From positions 744,001 through 808,000 of the forward strand of contig JAUTDP010000001.1 in NCBI GenBank assembly GCA_033439795.1: 64,000 bases of DNA. Reading direction: 5' to 3'. Origin of the DNA: Sordaria brevicollis. Lineage: Eukaryota > Ascomycota > Sordariomycetes > Sordariales > Sordariaceae. The notes under the pieces were generated by a model, which was not told the origin of the DNA, searched no databases, and saw only the letters and a program-made list of their open reading frames with translations. Below, one piece after another: positions 36,775 through 49,220 of this stretch (position 1 is the stretch's first letter; each line of letters starts with the position of its first letter). Made by a program: the position numbers and the translations under genes.

Positions 36775-37645
36775 TTTGACATTCCGAGTCAAACAAGGGG
36801 CATGGGCGAACCGATCGGACGGTGCGATACAGACAAACAAGCGTGGCAAGACAAGGAAACATCAGTGCGTGGCTCTAGGATGTTCGGTCGGTTGGCCGAA
36901 GAATGTGCCCCCCGCTCCGCGTCCATTCCGCCTGCATATTGCCGTTCCGCACGCTGTAGGGCGCATCGCGCTGAGACCGGCCGCGCAATACGAGGACAAA
37001 CAAGATCACGGAAAAGTCTTTGTTAGCTCAAAACATCAGGAGGCGAAACCGACATGCAACAATCACGCCGCGCCGAGATTTGAGGAGAGGTATCACACCA
37101 GAGGATGCGTGATGAGGTTGATTGAAACAACCTGCGAGTCGTCCGGACATGTGCGGCGACAGATAACGGAAGAGGCGTTGTACTATTACAATTTTCACGG
37201 TCATCAAACAATCATGGCGTTGCTTTTCTACATCTGGGTTATCTTATCACATCAAGGAGGAAACATTTCGGTGGCCAGTTAACAAACGCTGGCCAAGAAC
37301 TGGAAACATTGCGCTTTCATGGACATATTTCAATTGCAAGAAGGGGTGGTCAAAAAGGGGACGAAGGGGACAACTTCACGCACATGGATGGAATGGATTA
37401 CGTTACACGCACCATCGCAACCGGCCTGTGTTAGGCCGTGATACGAGATACGTAGTAGTGGACAGACAGGAAGTTCTAGTTTTCAACGACGAAAAAGAAA
37501 TACAAAAAGTTTGAAAGGATGAATGGCGTATGCAAACGTGCATGGAGATGGTTCGGTGTATCAAGCACCGAGTGCATCGTACGTAAGCGCGTTCATATGT
37601 CGTCATGTACGGAGTGCTTGCAAGACCCAAGATACAAGATCCAAG

Positions 37646-37850
37646 GATGAAAGAACGATGCCACGAAACCACGTGGCTGAACAAACAACTTGTTCCATCT
37701 TCGCATGGTACATATGCGAAGGGTCTTCGAAGATGAAAGAAGGAAACACATGGCTAGACAAACGATCGTCACCATCCTCGCATCTTACGTCTCCGATATG
37801 CAAGGTGGTCGAAGGTGAAAGAGAACCTCCACGTGGCCTGACAAAGCCGT
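37646..37850. repeat. imperfect tandem repeat, period about 82-86 bp, 2.4 copies
   Basis: Units start near 37646, 37732 and 37814 with GATGAAAGA / GATGAAAGA / GGTGAAAGA. Each then has a CACGTGGCTGA-, CACATGGCTAGA- or CACGTGGCCTGA-like core followed by ACAAA. The first unit contains a hairpin (CTTCGCAT...ATGCGAAG, about 37699-37721). Confidence 0.5.
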
Positions 37851-38223
37851 ATCCAGGTTTCTAATCGTCACCAATCACCACCAGACATATAGTATGTACC
37901 TGAACCAAAAAAAACCCAAGCCTGGAAGTTCTCATGCACTCTCCATTTCATTAAATATCATATAGTTGACGTATTCAAGCATTAAAGATATTCTGTCGGG
38001 ACAGTGAGGGTCGCAAGATCAATCAACCCGCATACAAAAATGAAAATCCCAATAGGTAACTCTTTCATGTGAAGATACTTGATAATATTTGCCTAAAGGT
38101 CATTTTAAACAAAAAAAAAACCTACTCCTAGGTAAATCCCAACCACTAAAGTAGATGCATGCATGAAGTTCTTCCATCTGCAAGAATGTCAGAATGTCAG
38201 TCAGCCCACATTCATCAGTCTCA

Positions 38224-38242
38224 CCCCCCCCCCCCCCCCCCC
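38224..38242. repeat. C19 homopolymer
   Basis: Nineteen consecutive C, followed by CACCCACCC. Its length may be inexact because of sequencing slippage. Confidence 0.85.
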
Positions 38243-39137
38243 ACCCACCCATAATGGGGACGGGAGATCTGGGCAATTGGCGATAGTACAATGCTTTTTT
38301 CACATCGATATCGTGGAAAAGCGATGGATGGGGTTTGATGACAAGGCACGTACGGCATGGACAAAAACGAACGTTGGAAAAAGTAAAAGGGAATAAATTG
38401 TGAATGATGGTGATTCTTGATTTAGTGGGTTTCAGCACGTAGTTTACCGATTTGCGGCGAAAGGGTTCTTGGTATTCATAATGATGATGACTTGGTGTCC
38501 ATCTAGTTATTAATAAAAGGGGCACTTGGGTGGAAGAGAGGGATCTTGCCTTACAAAGCGGTTTATTGTATGTAGAGGCGATCCTCACCATATATGTAGA
38601 TATCAGCATACCGCTTAGCATTTTAGTGATCACCACGGTGGGCCGATATGTATGTAGTATCTCGACATATAATGCCACGGGAAGACGGATTATAAACAAG
38701 CACGACAATGTCTTTCGTAAAAGAAAAATCGGATTGTATGTAACCTAAACGCCCCTAGAGCATTAACTAGATCTGCTTCTAAGAGCAGAATGAAAAAAGG
38801 ACGCTGACTGTTGACAGCGCTGCGTGTGTCGTGTCCCTAAAGATGTGAATACATGAAAATAACAAAAAGTCCTTCTGCGCGTGCGTGTTTCCCCCGACTT
38901 TGCTGCGGATCGATCGTTCAACCCAACCATCGCTGATCACAACCGAACCAACGTGTGCCTCCCGGCATGCATCTTCCACGTATTTTGCTCCTACTCCTCC
39001 TACTCCTCCACTAGAACCGAAGTATCACCGCAAATCTCCCACTCCTCCTCATCTTCCCCAGTAGCCTTCTCCTCGTTCCCATTCCCGTTCCTCTCCAGCT
39101 GACACTCAGCATCATAACCACCCACCAATCCAGCTCC

Positions 39138-39806
39138 CTAAGCCTTCTCCCCATACGCCCCCTCCTTCCCACCCGCACCACTCTTCCCCTCCAACCTCCG
39201 TTCAATCTCCCTCCCCAACTCCGCCAACTCCTTCTCCTCCCCCTCCACCTCCAACCCCTTCCCAACCCACTCCCTCGCCTCTTCGAGCCTTCCCATCTCC
39301 AACAACGACTTCCCCCGTCTAAACCACGCCTTCGCATTCCCCACCCTCTTCGCCTCCACCGACGCCTCCGCGTCAACAGCAGCCTCAGGCCACTCCTGCA
39401 ACCACATGTGCGCCTGCGCCCTGTTGCTCAACAAGCTATGCACCTCCTCCCTCACCAACTGACTGGGCTCCCACAGCGGTCTGGCAAGCGCCATCTGGAT
39501 TCCCAGGGTGTAAAACTGGGCGGCTTGCGCGTAGCGCTGCTTTTTGTACTCGGCGTTTCCGGAGTCGCGGAGCTTGGTCACCTGTGCCGAGCGCTTGGGG
39601 TTGACGGGGATGGGAGGGGGGGGCACGACGTGGGGTGGGTCGAGACTGTGGAGGGAGCGGTGGAGGGCGTTGAGATGGGCGAGCTCGGTTTCGAGGGCGC
39701 GGGTTTGAGGACCGGAAAGGGTGGAGGAGGGGTGGATGGAGATAGACTTGGATTGGGGGTCCATTGTGAGGGGGAGGTGGGTGTAGGTGTTTAGGTCTTC
39801 GGCCAT
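39138..39806 (-). CDS. SEC72: Sec72-like TPR subunit of the ER translocation complex
   Basis: 222 residues from the ATG at 39806. The frame continues 45 codons further upstream, but that part is Pro/Ser/Thr-rich and unlike the family, whereas MAEDLNTYTHLPL fits the fungal Sec72 N-terminus. Three TPR-like helical repeats lie at about residues 74-107 (LRDSGNAEYKKQRYAQAAQFYT), 119-153 (LLSNRAQAHMWLQEWPEAAVDAEAS) and 156-189 (AWFRRGKSLLEMGRLEEAREW). Known role of the family: with Sec71 it binds the cytosolic face of the Sec62/Sec63 post-translational translocon and captures Hsp70 chaperones through the TPR groove. No membrane segment is seen, as expected. A Gly/Lys-rich tail ends the protein. No intron is needed. 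Confidence 0.83.
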   Translation of the reverse strand: MAEDLNTYTHLPLTMDPQSKSISIHPSSTLSGPQTRALETELAHLNALHRSLHSLDPPHVVPPPPIPVNPKRSAQVTKLRDSGNAEYKKQRYAQAAQFYTLGIQMALARPLWEPSQLVREEVHSLLSNRAQAHMWLQEWPEAAVDAEASVEAKRVGNAKAWFRRGKSLLEMGRLEEAREWVGKGLEVEGEEKELAELGREIERRLEGKSGAGGKEGAYGEKA

Positions 39807-40753
39807 TTTGGATGGTTTGGCGTAGCTTGTGGCTGGTTGTGGAAAGGTGGGTTTTTGGTTTGTTGGGTTGGGTTTTGATCGATCGGAAGACGGACGTGTC
39901 TTGCTCGTCGATTTGACTGTCTCGGTCGGTTGGGATGCCAAGTGGTAAAGGTTGGTGATCTCTTGTGAATGGAATGTATTTATTCGATCTGAGATGTGAT
40001 GTCGCGGCTATGATCCGATTACGATATTATCGTGAAGATTCTGGGTTTGTTTTCGCACGCAAAAAAAGAAGTCGTGGATCGCAAGTCGCGGGTATGTGTG
40101 TGTGGTTGGTAAAATGCCACGGAGTATCAAAGTCGAGAGGAAGGTTGCGTGGAGGAAGAATGATGTTTTGGTGACAACTGCTGAAAGGACATGTCCCACA
40201 AGAGGACAGCTCGCAGCTCGGCAGCTTGCCGCCAAAGGGATGGGCAACTGAATGAACTGGCCAAATCGCGGTTGCTGTTGCCAGGTTGGCAAATCTTATC
40301 TTATCGTTTACTTACCGGCAGGCACCGTGACGGAGCGGGAAGCGTGAAGATTTGATGACTAAGCAGTCAGGTACATGTGTACCCCTGGCATTCGATCGCT
40401 GTGGCTGCCGCCGTTCCTTGCATGATCGCTTGCCATGGCCCGGACGAGCTGCAAATGACGAACGCAAGCTGCAAGTCAAACGCCGTCATTCGGTCTCAAT
40501 CTTAGGCCTCATTGCTCGTCTAGATATCTCTTGTTGTTTCACATTTTCGTCGGCCAGAATTCAAACTTGAACTTGAGTTACGTCTTGTCCCGAACTCCAG
40601 CAAGGATTCCCTCGCTATGTCTCCCGCGGTCCACCACCACAAAAGCCCAGAACCCTCACCAAACCCACTCACACCACCAAATTTTCCAAAATAGATTCAT
40701 AAACGTATCATCCGGACCACTTCACAACAACAAATCGGACCATACCAGTTCAA
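39807..40753. other. intergenic tract upstream of SEC72 and tRNA-Glu
   Basis: Short overlapping frames only. The first 135 bp continue the SEC72 frame upstream and are treated as leader. Confidence 0.45.
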
Positions 40754-40846
40754 TCGGGTATGGTGTAGCGGTAACATCGTTGACTCTCACTTCCATAGGA
40801 GTGACTGCTCTCTCAACAGCCCCGGGTTCGACTCCCGGTATCCGAG
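40754..40846 (+). tRNA. tRNA-Glu (anticodon CTC), with 22-nt intron
   Basis: Cloverleaf folded by hand. Acceptor stem TCGGGTA (40754-40760) pairs with TATCCGA (40839-40845) with one G-U; discriminator G at 40846. The D arm is GTGT / ACAT. The anticodon stem is GTTGA (40779-40783) with TCAAC (40813-40817). The anticodon is CTC at 40786-40788, followed by A37, with an intron at 40790-40811. The T arm is CCGGG-TTCGACT-CCCGG (40822-40838). The intron sits at the canonical position between bases 37 and 38. CTC reads GAG glutamate codons. Confidence 0.95.
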
Positions 40847-40856
40847 TCTCAATATC

Positions 40857-40861
40857 TTTTT
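40857..40861 (+). terminator. RNA polymerase III T5 terminator of tRNA-Glu
   Basis: A run of five T begins 11 bases after the tRNA end; a second T6 run follows about 15 bases further on. Confidence 0.8.
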
Positions 40862-41790
40862 GTTGAATTTTCGTCCTTTTTTGCTCCGTTTTACAGACAT
40901 CTCTCTGCCTACCACAGCTTTCCTTCATCTTCAATGAGTTTAGTTGGCTTTACTTCTTTTTTTTTCCCTTTACGCTTGGTTCGCTGTCTCCTGTCTTCGG
41001 GCTGTGAATACTCCAATCACAACAATTGGCATAATTTTCCTTCCTCCCGTGGTTGTCCACGGCAAAGAGGGATGCCCTTGGCCCTCCCCACACGCTTTCA
41101 TATCCACCAACCAAGCTGAATGGACTGCGCCATTCAGGGGGCTTTGTTTACATAAAGACGAATCAGTTCACGATAGGGTGGGGCGAACACAGTCGTCCCA
41201 GCAACATCAACGACAGCGACAAGTCGACAACACTCCTTTAGCAGAACCAGAAGAATTAAAAGTTTGATATTGACATCAGTGCTACAACTAAGGTCAACAT
41301 CATACAACATCATATTATTATTTTTGGGAAATACCAACAGGCCATTGCGCGAGCAACAGCAGCCACAAATTTTGGTTCCTGCCCTTTCTGTCTTGCTTGG
41401 CGGTTTGCTCTCCTCGTTGAATGCTAAGGCGCGATCGTGACCAAGAAGACAAGAGGGCCCGACCACAAGGGGGAAAATGCAGAACGATGAAATCTAACTT
41501 TTTGGGGGTTGCACCGATGCATGCATGCGGTAAATGAGTGTTCGTTGCCGTGAATCGTCTTTGGTAAAGAGCGCATTAGGCGCGAAAAGTGAAAAGCAAG
41601 AAAAGCAAAAGCGCCGCCACCCAGATGGACAGTTCAGTCCGTCCCCGATGCTGTGATGACAATGCAGAAATTAAGAATGCGAATGCATCAAGACTAAAAG
41701 AGAGTATGTCCAAGACACATGCTACTCCGAACAAACGATAACTCCAACATGAATATGATTACTATGAATAGAGAGAAAAACGGAGGACAA
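40862..41790. other. intergenic tract
   Basis: No gene is supported; it includes the 3' region of the minus-strand transcription factor. Confidence 0.45.
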
Positions 41791-44700
41791 TCAAGGCGAC
41801 TGAGATGGCCGAGGCGGTGTGTACTCACGACCGACGCTCGGCTTAGCGCGAGTGAATGTCTCGGGAGGCGACCACTGTGACTCCCTGGTTGAAGTAGAGT
41901 CAAACATCCTTGAGACCCAGTACAATTCGTGCTCCCAGCAGCCCTGGGCCGGGGTCTTTGGAATGCTGTCCACTGTGTCCGAGTTAGCATTAGCCCTCAT
42001 CATACCGCATGCCGACAAGCACTTACACTTGGTCCTGCCTGTACTCGGATCGACGCTCTTCAACTGCTCGACGGTCCACCGCAAAAGCTCGGCTTGCTCT
42101 GGTTCCAGAGTGCTCAATTTAGTATCGGCTATATTATCCCAGTCCAAGCGCATGAGATCGGCACGCTTGAAGTACTGCCAATGGGCCAAAAGAACCACGC
42201 CGCCATGTTGGATCTCCTCGACGAAAGCGCTCTCCACAAAATCGGAGGGAGAATTGGGACTCGGTCCAATCGGTCCATAACGGGTTTCCTGCGCAGCCAC
42301 AAGTTAGCTAGTCTCTTTCCCACGAGAATATGGTACTACACACCTGTTGTCTACCACCGGAGTTGTCTCTCACCCGACGATATCTGTCGAATGAGATACA
42401 GCTGACCTGGTGGAGGAACAGAAATGTCACCAGATAAATGGTGAACCAGTTGTTCATATCGCTTGACGTGATAAGCTGCTCGTAGAGCTTCAGCACCTTG
42501 GGAGCGAGCTGCTTATAAATGCGCTCATGTCGAATGCTGTCGAACTGGGCGACAATCATCCGTGGCACGTCGACCCGCCCATAGAGCGGATAATCGTCGT
42601 CAAAGACTGGATTCATATCAAGCGTATCGGAGCTACTATCGAGCCATGCCGATCCTATGCCATGGCCTGGACAACTGTATCAGCATTGAAGTTCGAGAAT
42701 CGAGTCATTAGAGGAGGGTACTTACGGATAGCAAACCAGAGGCGGACTGCACTGCACAATAGCTCTCTCTGGTTACTCCTCTGCTTGGACGCTTTATCAG
42801 CCTTCTTGGCGGTTCTGTCTTCCGTTGTTTTCTATGTATTCCAGTTAGTTGACATCCACCCAATCGACCGTGCGTGAGGCTTACAGTAAGTGAGCGGCAC
42901 CTCTCGGCAATCATCGCGAAGGTCCGCTTTACTATGTCGTCAGATTTCTCGACAGCCTCTTCAAGCCCAAGAAGGGAATTGGCGGTGATGTATTGGTTGA
43001 ACTGAGCCGCGGCGCTTTCCACGTTGACAAGACAAAATGGCTGCAAAGGCTGAACCGCGGGATAGCCGTTGGCGACATATCTGCGCTCATTGATATCTGT
43101 AGGAGCAGGGTTGAAACGACGGACTTCCAATACGATGGGCGCCTTGCAGAGTCGTACAACCACTTTTGGCTCATTGCACAATCCTTGCACCATCTGGACT
43201 CGACGTTTCGGACCCAACTGGTCACTCACGTCGACATCCACGACTTGAGTATGAGTGAACCGCTTTGTCAGGTTCAAGCCTCCGGCGCGGAAGATCCTGA
43301 TCCCGATGATTTTATCGCGAATGCAAGGAATGTTGTGAATGGTTTTCTTCGAGTCCTTAGAAAATACCAGACAAGATTGACACGGTGCATCACGGTTATG
43401 TGGGTCCGATGGGTTGGGATGACACTGGCTCCTGGTTAGCATGCGTGAGTTGATATTTTACTGTGGCATCGAGAGAACTCACCCGAATCCGCTGATTGTG
43501 ACATCTTATACAGGCGCCCATGCTACGAGTGTCGCACGTCGCTTTCCGCTTATCCTCTCCCAGTGGACCGCGCTTCTTCTTATCGACCGAGGCTCTCCGC
43601 AAAGCAGTCTCGGTTCTCTCAGAGCTGGGGGCGGCACTGGTCAGAGCCATGTTGGCGTCAGTCAGAGTATGTGAAAGATCCTCGTAGGAGCCGCCCAACG
43701 GTGTTGATACAGGCACGATTTCACGCTCCTCGAAGTCAGAGTCACCCACCAACTCTTCCTTCATAACGCTATCCTTTCTATCCTTCACAACTTCCACCCA
43801 TCGTTGCTGTTGTTGCATCATGTGGTTTTGTTGATACATCGGTGTCGATGATGCGGATACTATCATGGACGTTGTTGTCGGGGCCATGACAGAACGGTTC
43901 ATCTGAGACCCCTGCATGGCTTGAACACGACCATACTCGAAACCCTGGTCCATGGTAGTTGGAAACCGAGAGCTGTGAACGTCTGGTTCTGCGAATGATG
44001 AGGCACCGTACATACCCAGCTGGCTCTGTGGTGGATAAATGTAGGTCATATGACTGGGACCTTGAGAAGGAAAGAAAGAAGAGGATATGGCCGCGTCTCC
44101 AGGATGAGCGAATGAGGGGGAAGATATAGAGAGAGTCGTCGCCGTCTGTGACCCCATGGGATGGCAGACGGTGACTGACTCTTGAACATGGCTGTCGGCT
44201 TTGTGGCCCATATCCGGGCGGTTTGGCGCTCTGAAACCATCACCACCAGGGATGTCGTCGACCTTGAAGTCATTGATCGACGAGTGATAGGCCTGATAGG
44301 CATTATCTGGAGTAGGGGTTACTGCAGTTGACTGCGAGTAACAATGTGGTTGAGCCACCGGGGAATACTGGGCCAAGCCCGAGAAGGCTTCTGAGAGGAC
44401 AGGCCGTATTGCTGGGTCTGCGAGCGGATAGTGGATTGGACCAAAGTCGCCTGAGTCTGCAAAGCTAGTGAGAGACCGGTCTCAACAGTGTTTGCCCGGT
44501 GGATGAAACATACCTGGCGGCGCGCCTTGCAATGCATTTTGACCCGCATGATGATATGCGCCAAACTCCTCTAGGCTGTGGGCACGACCGGGGAAAAAGT
44601 ACTCTACGCCCTGTGCCCCTGACAGTGACGCAGAATAGGAAGAGCTGGGACCAAGGGGGCTGCGGATGGGATCCGAATGGTCCCCTTCCCGCTTTCGTTT

Positions 44701-44973
44701 ATATGGACGTACATCAGAGCCTGCTTGGCCTGATGAATGAGTTATCGTAGGATAAAAGACCTGGTGTTGAATACAACACGCGATGCTGTTAGCCAAGACA
44801 TTTCTAAAACTAGGCCCAAAATTCTGGACAAGCCATCGAGCTAGGTGTCTCACAGAATATCGGGGGAAACTGCAATGGCAGGATAGTGTGTGGGAAGAGC
44901 GGGTACTTGCATGTGAGGTTGGCCTTGTAGCGAACAAGGAGGCATGGTAGCCAGCGTTGTTTGGGTGTTCCAT
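41791..44973 (-). CDS. Zn2Cys6-type (extended-spacing) fungal transcription factor, eight exons
   Basis: Exons (minus): 44973-44854, 44760-44514, 44456-43483, 43424-42885, 42831-42726, 42666-42344, 42288-42027, 41972-41791. All junctions keep frame, giving 917 residues; introns are 45-93 nt. The first intron is the least certain: an alternative GT at the AAGTACCC site with a CATCAG acceptor also keeps frame. A basic run RPYKRKR lies near residue 60. A Gln/Ser/Pro-rich region fills residues 100-400. The zinc cluster starts at Cys438: C-X2-C-X6-C (GACIRCHNQRIRC) split exactly before the third Cys by an intron, then X13, CQSC, X15 and Cys481. This long last spacer is wider than the classic X6-8 but is known in a large group of ascomycete regulators. 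A basic linker KKKRG...DKRK precedes it. The C-terminal half is helical with WFTIYLVTFLFLHQ and HWQYFKRADLMRL. Target genes are unknown. Confidence 0.82.
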
Positions 44974-46829
44974 CTTGTGTTCCCCGAGTTCGAGGTAAAG
45001 CAATTGCCTAGACGGGGGTAGTCGGATGGTGGTCTGTGTCGTGTCTGAGGATTGGCCGCCTCGGGACGAGTGTGGTTATCGAACCCAGATGCAACACTCG
45101 AGTTGATGTGACGATGAGAGGGGGGCTTATCCACGGGGGTCAAACCGGGACCACGCTGGATCTAGCAAGCGCAATTCGTCGCGGCAGACGTGATTGTCAT
45201 GGAACGGGACGAGAGCAGCCTGCGAGTACCCAGACATGGCAAGGCACGAGGGAAGCCGGTGAGGATGACGAGCCGGATAGGCAAATCCTGTGGGGTCGGC
45301 TCGGCTCCCAGAAAAGTGTTAAGGTACTGTTGTAGCCGAGTAGTAGTAGGACTGTAGGAGGAGGACCACGCAGCACGTTGCACGAGGGCGGCCAACAAGG
45401 GACGAAGAGGGGGCAGAACGGCCCAGCGAAACCAGGCAGAAGAAAATAGAGGCGACGAATGGAGACGAAGGCTGGCGCTCAATCTGGAGCGAGGTGCGTG
45501 CTTGGACGTCAAGGAACGGCGGGCGGGCCTGTGGATTGAAAGCAGCAGCCCTGGCCGTGACCCAAACACGGGAGCGTCCGTCCTTCCGAAGAGAGAGTGG
45601 GAAGCACCGGCAAAGATCAAGCCTGGGTGTGCGTGTTTGGGTTTGAGAAGGTTGCTGGCTTTCCGCTTGGGCTTGCCGCGAGGTTGCGTTGACGGAACAC
45701 AGAGGTTAAGCTTGATTCCAACAAGTGTGGTTGCGATTGTGAGGAAGCAGGTTTGACTGTCTTCGTCCGAACCCAGCGCAGCAGCTATAGGGTATCTGAC
45801 TTGAGGGCGCCTCTTGATTTGTCAGAACCAACAAATGGCAGATTGTAGCCAGGCCTGAGCCTAAGACTGGCAGAGAGACAAGAAAGTGAGAGGCGAGGCG
45901 GACAATTGAGTGAGTGGCCTGAGGTGCGAAAATCTGGAAATGTGTGTGGGAAGGGCAAAGCGAGCGTCGTGTATACTTTTGGGGGACAGATTGAGAAAAA
46001 CGTGAGGGTGGGAGGCAGGCACACTGTCAGTCAGGTCCCTCTCTCTACTACTAGTACTCGTAGTACCAAGCCCGACGTGAACAGTGGGAGAGTCTGGCCT
46101 GGCCGCCTGGGTCTACCACCACCACTATTTTGCTGACGCTGGAGCTGACCAGGGGCGGGTTGAGTGCCCAGACGAGCGTGTGCCAGGATGTTAACGTGAC
46201 TTGCCGTAGCGAAGAGGACGTGTGAGAGGCCAGAACCTGAACGAGACGTGGGAGGAGACGGCCTGGTACTACGACGCAGGCATGTGGGTGTGTGTGCCCC
46301 GCCACCTGTGATACGTGAGATAATAGGGGACCGTCCGAGATAACAGCCGAGATCGAGGTCAGCGAGGGGTAGCTGTCGACAGCCGAGTGTGATATGTAAG
46401 AAATAAGAGTGTCGTAGTGTCTCATTCAAGTCAGTGAGAAATGGCGTCGGCGAGGCTCCCGAAACAAGTGATTAACCAATCTTGTTCACGTACAACTTCT
46501 TCGACGCCTTCTCTTGCATGCTTATACCTTTTTCTCTCACTTTTCTTCCTCGGCCGTCATATTAGTAACAATTTGACATTTTGACAGCCAGGGCAGCTTT
46601 GGGCCTGGACAAGGTCACGAGCAAGAGCGAGCAGCCTTTCTGTCAGCCTGTCAGGGATATCTTTGATCTGTTGCGTTGGATGGATGTCCTGTCTTGAGGA
46701 CTACGTGCAGTGTTGGGATTTCGAAAGGGAAGCTGAACGTTGGATGTCCACATGAAGCCATAGGCGGTTGCATTGGCATGTCGATAGCCTCATGCCACGA
46801 GACGACTTGTCGTTACGGAATGTGGGCTC

Positions 46830-46848
46830 TTTTTTTTTTTTTTTTTTT
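46830..46848. repeat. T19 homopolymer
   Basis: Nineteen consecutive T; the length is prone to slippage. Confidence 0.85.
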
Positions 46849-49190
46849 CTGGGTAAGGGACTTTGAGGGCCATTGCCGTCGATCAAAGGCTTGTCCTGCG
46901 TGGAGTGGGAACGGTGAATGCTGCTCGCCACTGCTCGCGGCATTCAGACCCAGAAACCCAACGACCAACGACCAACGACACATCCAGAGCCTCATCGCAT
47001 GGGGCATGACCCTGACTTCAAAGGACCCAAGCGCTCGTATCTCGAGACCGTGATGTTTTCGTCGAGGGGAGGATCTCATGAAGGGATAACAGAAATACCA
47101 TTTTCAGTGAAGGAGAATGACTTTGGAAATAACCTCATGACTGGATTGACTGTCGACAACAAGGACAAGTTTGAAACTTGGGATCATGGTGTGCTGATGT
47201 TGTGTAATGATGGAAAGGCCTCCGAGTTGGTGATAATGAATGTACTGTTAGAGGTTGGTGGCTATGTGTGAGAAGTGAGCGAAACGAAGCACAAGGGAAG
47301 CATCCAATGTCCGCCTGGAAAAGATGACTGACGGGAGGAAGGACATCACAAGTGTGAGCGAGGAGAGGCCAGGGAAAAAAAGACCAGGAGGGTGCTCGAC
47401 GAGGAGGAGATCACACCGAGCTGGTGCCTCTCATTGGACAACAACCCTGTATCAATCAACCCAATGGATGCAGCCGCCGGAGAGAATGGCGGGGTTGCAG
47501 TGCGACTCTGTGAAAATCCCGAAGTTGAGGTTGCAAATGGAAACGACGAGGGAAGCCGGCGACCTCAACCCAGCGGCATGTCTCTCGACCGTGACAACGA
47601 CGATGTACCCCTTGTTGTACCACCACGACTTTCACTTCTCACACTTGAATTCTTTTCTTTTCTGCCCGACATTCTCGACACGTCTGGCATCATCTGATGG
47701 CATCTGGCAGAGGACCAATCCAGATCCACCTTCGACAGGTCACAAATGACAGCAGCCTGGAGATTGAGGGAAGGAGGGACTCGGGCTGAGGAAGGAGTGT
47801 CGGGCAAGATGCCTGGATGCTGTGAGATGTTGAAGCGCACCTGCCTTGCCTATGAAATTGGAGGAAACATTGAATTGAAGGAGGAAAGAACGGTTCTGTC
47901 CCGTGTCAGTGCAGTTGCCATTGCCAGTCACGGTGCATCATGTTCGGCCACCGATTTCGGATTGCAGTTGAAGGAAACCGGTGTGTGCAACATGAACGTT
48001 CCTTCCATCTCTGGCGGCACGCTAGTTGAACGTTGAAGCAGTCACGACGGACGACACGACTAGAAACTACATCAGTTCGAGAGGACGATGGACGGTACAG
48101 TACCTAACAAATGAAGCCATCCACCTGGCAGACCAACCTCAGCTCTCCCACTCCCGCTCGACAAGATACCTCTTGATATGTACGATTACAATACCAATAC
48201 ATACCTCGTTACCATTCGACAACGAACCTGTCACCCACGGCGAGGCCCCCGAAACGTAAGCTGGCTCCAAATACCCGGTAACATGTCGTCGGCACGATGA
48301 GCCTACGTGCAGCAGTTCCTAGACGCAGTTCTCGCAAATCCTGTGACCGTGGTGCGCTTGTTGCTCAAAGGACAAAAAGACAAGGAGTTGAAGCGCACCA
48401 AGGTTCTTTGGCGCCCTGGTGGAAGCTCCAGACTGATGGAATGAATGCAGTCGTGTTGCTAAGGTAGAGGTAAGGAAAGTTCAATTCTGTTGGACGTGCC
48501 CCCGTAATGATGATCGTCCTTCTTAGTAGTTCCACTATCTGAGCTACATGCACTTGGCCGTGCCGAACTGCGGGCTCAAGGTACCTGCTGATATGAAGCA
48601 GCCATTGACAGCCGTACACACATGCTCATCTTACGTGCTGCAAGTACGGTGTCGAAACATACAGTGCCTGCCGCTCGCTCACTGTCCCATATGCCGGGCG
48701 GCTGGTTGGCTTGTTGCTCCTTCCCAAGTCGTCAACGCGTCTCGGAGTGTCGGCGGACGCACCTCTCTCTTTCCCCCAGTAGCACAACCTCTTGCCAAGC
48801 AAAGAAAAGCAACCTCAAAAGAAATTTGGAGCCAACGAGCTTGGAGCAATCAGCATTCAGACCAGTCTCCATCTGGGCCTCCATTCCCGCATTCGCAACT
48901 TGAACCTCGCTCGTCCATCAACCGTCCATCGACGGTGCAGTGACGGCTCTGACCTCTGACGGTGGTGTCTTGTCCTCCACGCCGGCTTCAACCGTGACTC
49001 TTTTTCTTCAAACGTCAAACCTACCTCAGACCAGACCAGACCGCCGGTACTACCTCTACCGACCAACCCAATCACAATGGCGAGATGCTGGCTGGACGTG
49101 GCCGGTTGAAGACGATTGACCATCTCGCATGTCGCCAATCTTCCTTTTTTTTGCTCGGGGACCTGGAAGAAGTCCACTTTCCATGGAGGG

Positions 49191-49220
49191 CATGGCATGG
49201 CATGGCATGGCATGGCATGG
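49191..49220. repeat. (CATGG)6 microsatellite
   Basis: Six consecutive 5-bp units. Confidence 0.9.

Larger units (their letters stand above)
36775..39137. other. intergenic tract
   Basis: No gene is supported. It contains an imperfect tandem repeat at 37646-37850, an A/T-rich stretch at 37.9-38.8 kb, and a C homopolymer at 38224-38242. It lies between convergent genes, so both 3' ends fall here. Confidence 0.5.

Noticed and set aside
39807..39941. Upstream extension of the SEC72 frame by 45 codons
   Set aside because: Composition (Ser/Thr/Pro/Lys) is unlike the family N-terminus; the internal ATG at 39806 matches the expected start.
45060..45090. Second tRNA-like GGTTCGA on the minus strand
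   Set aside because: No flanking stem pairs; lies in the leader region of the transcription factor.
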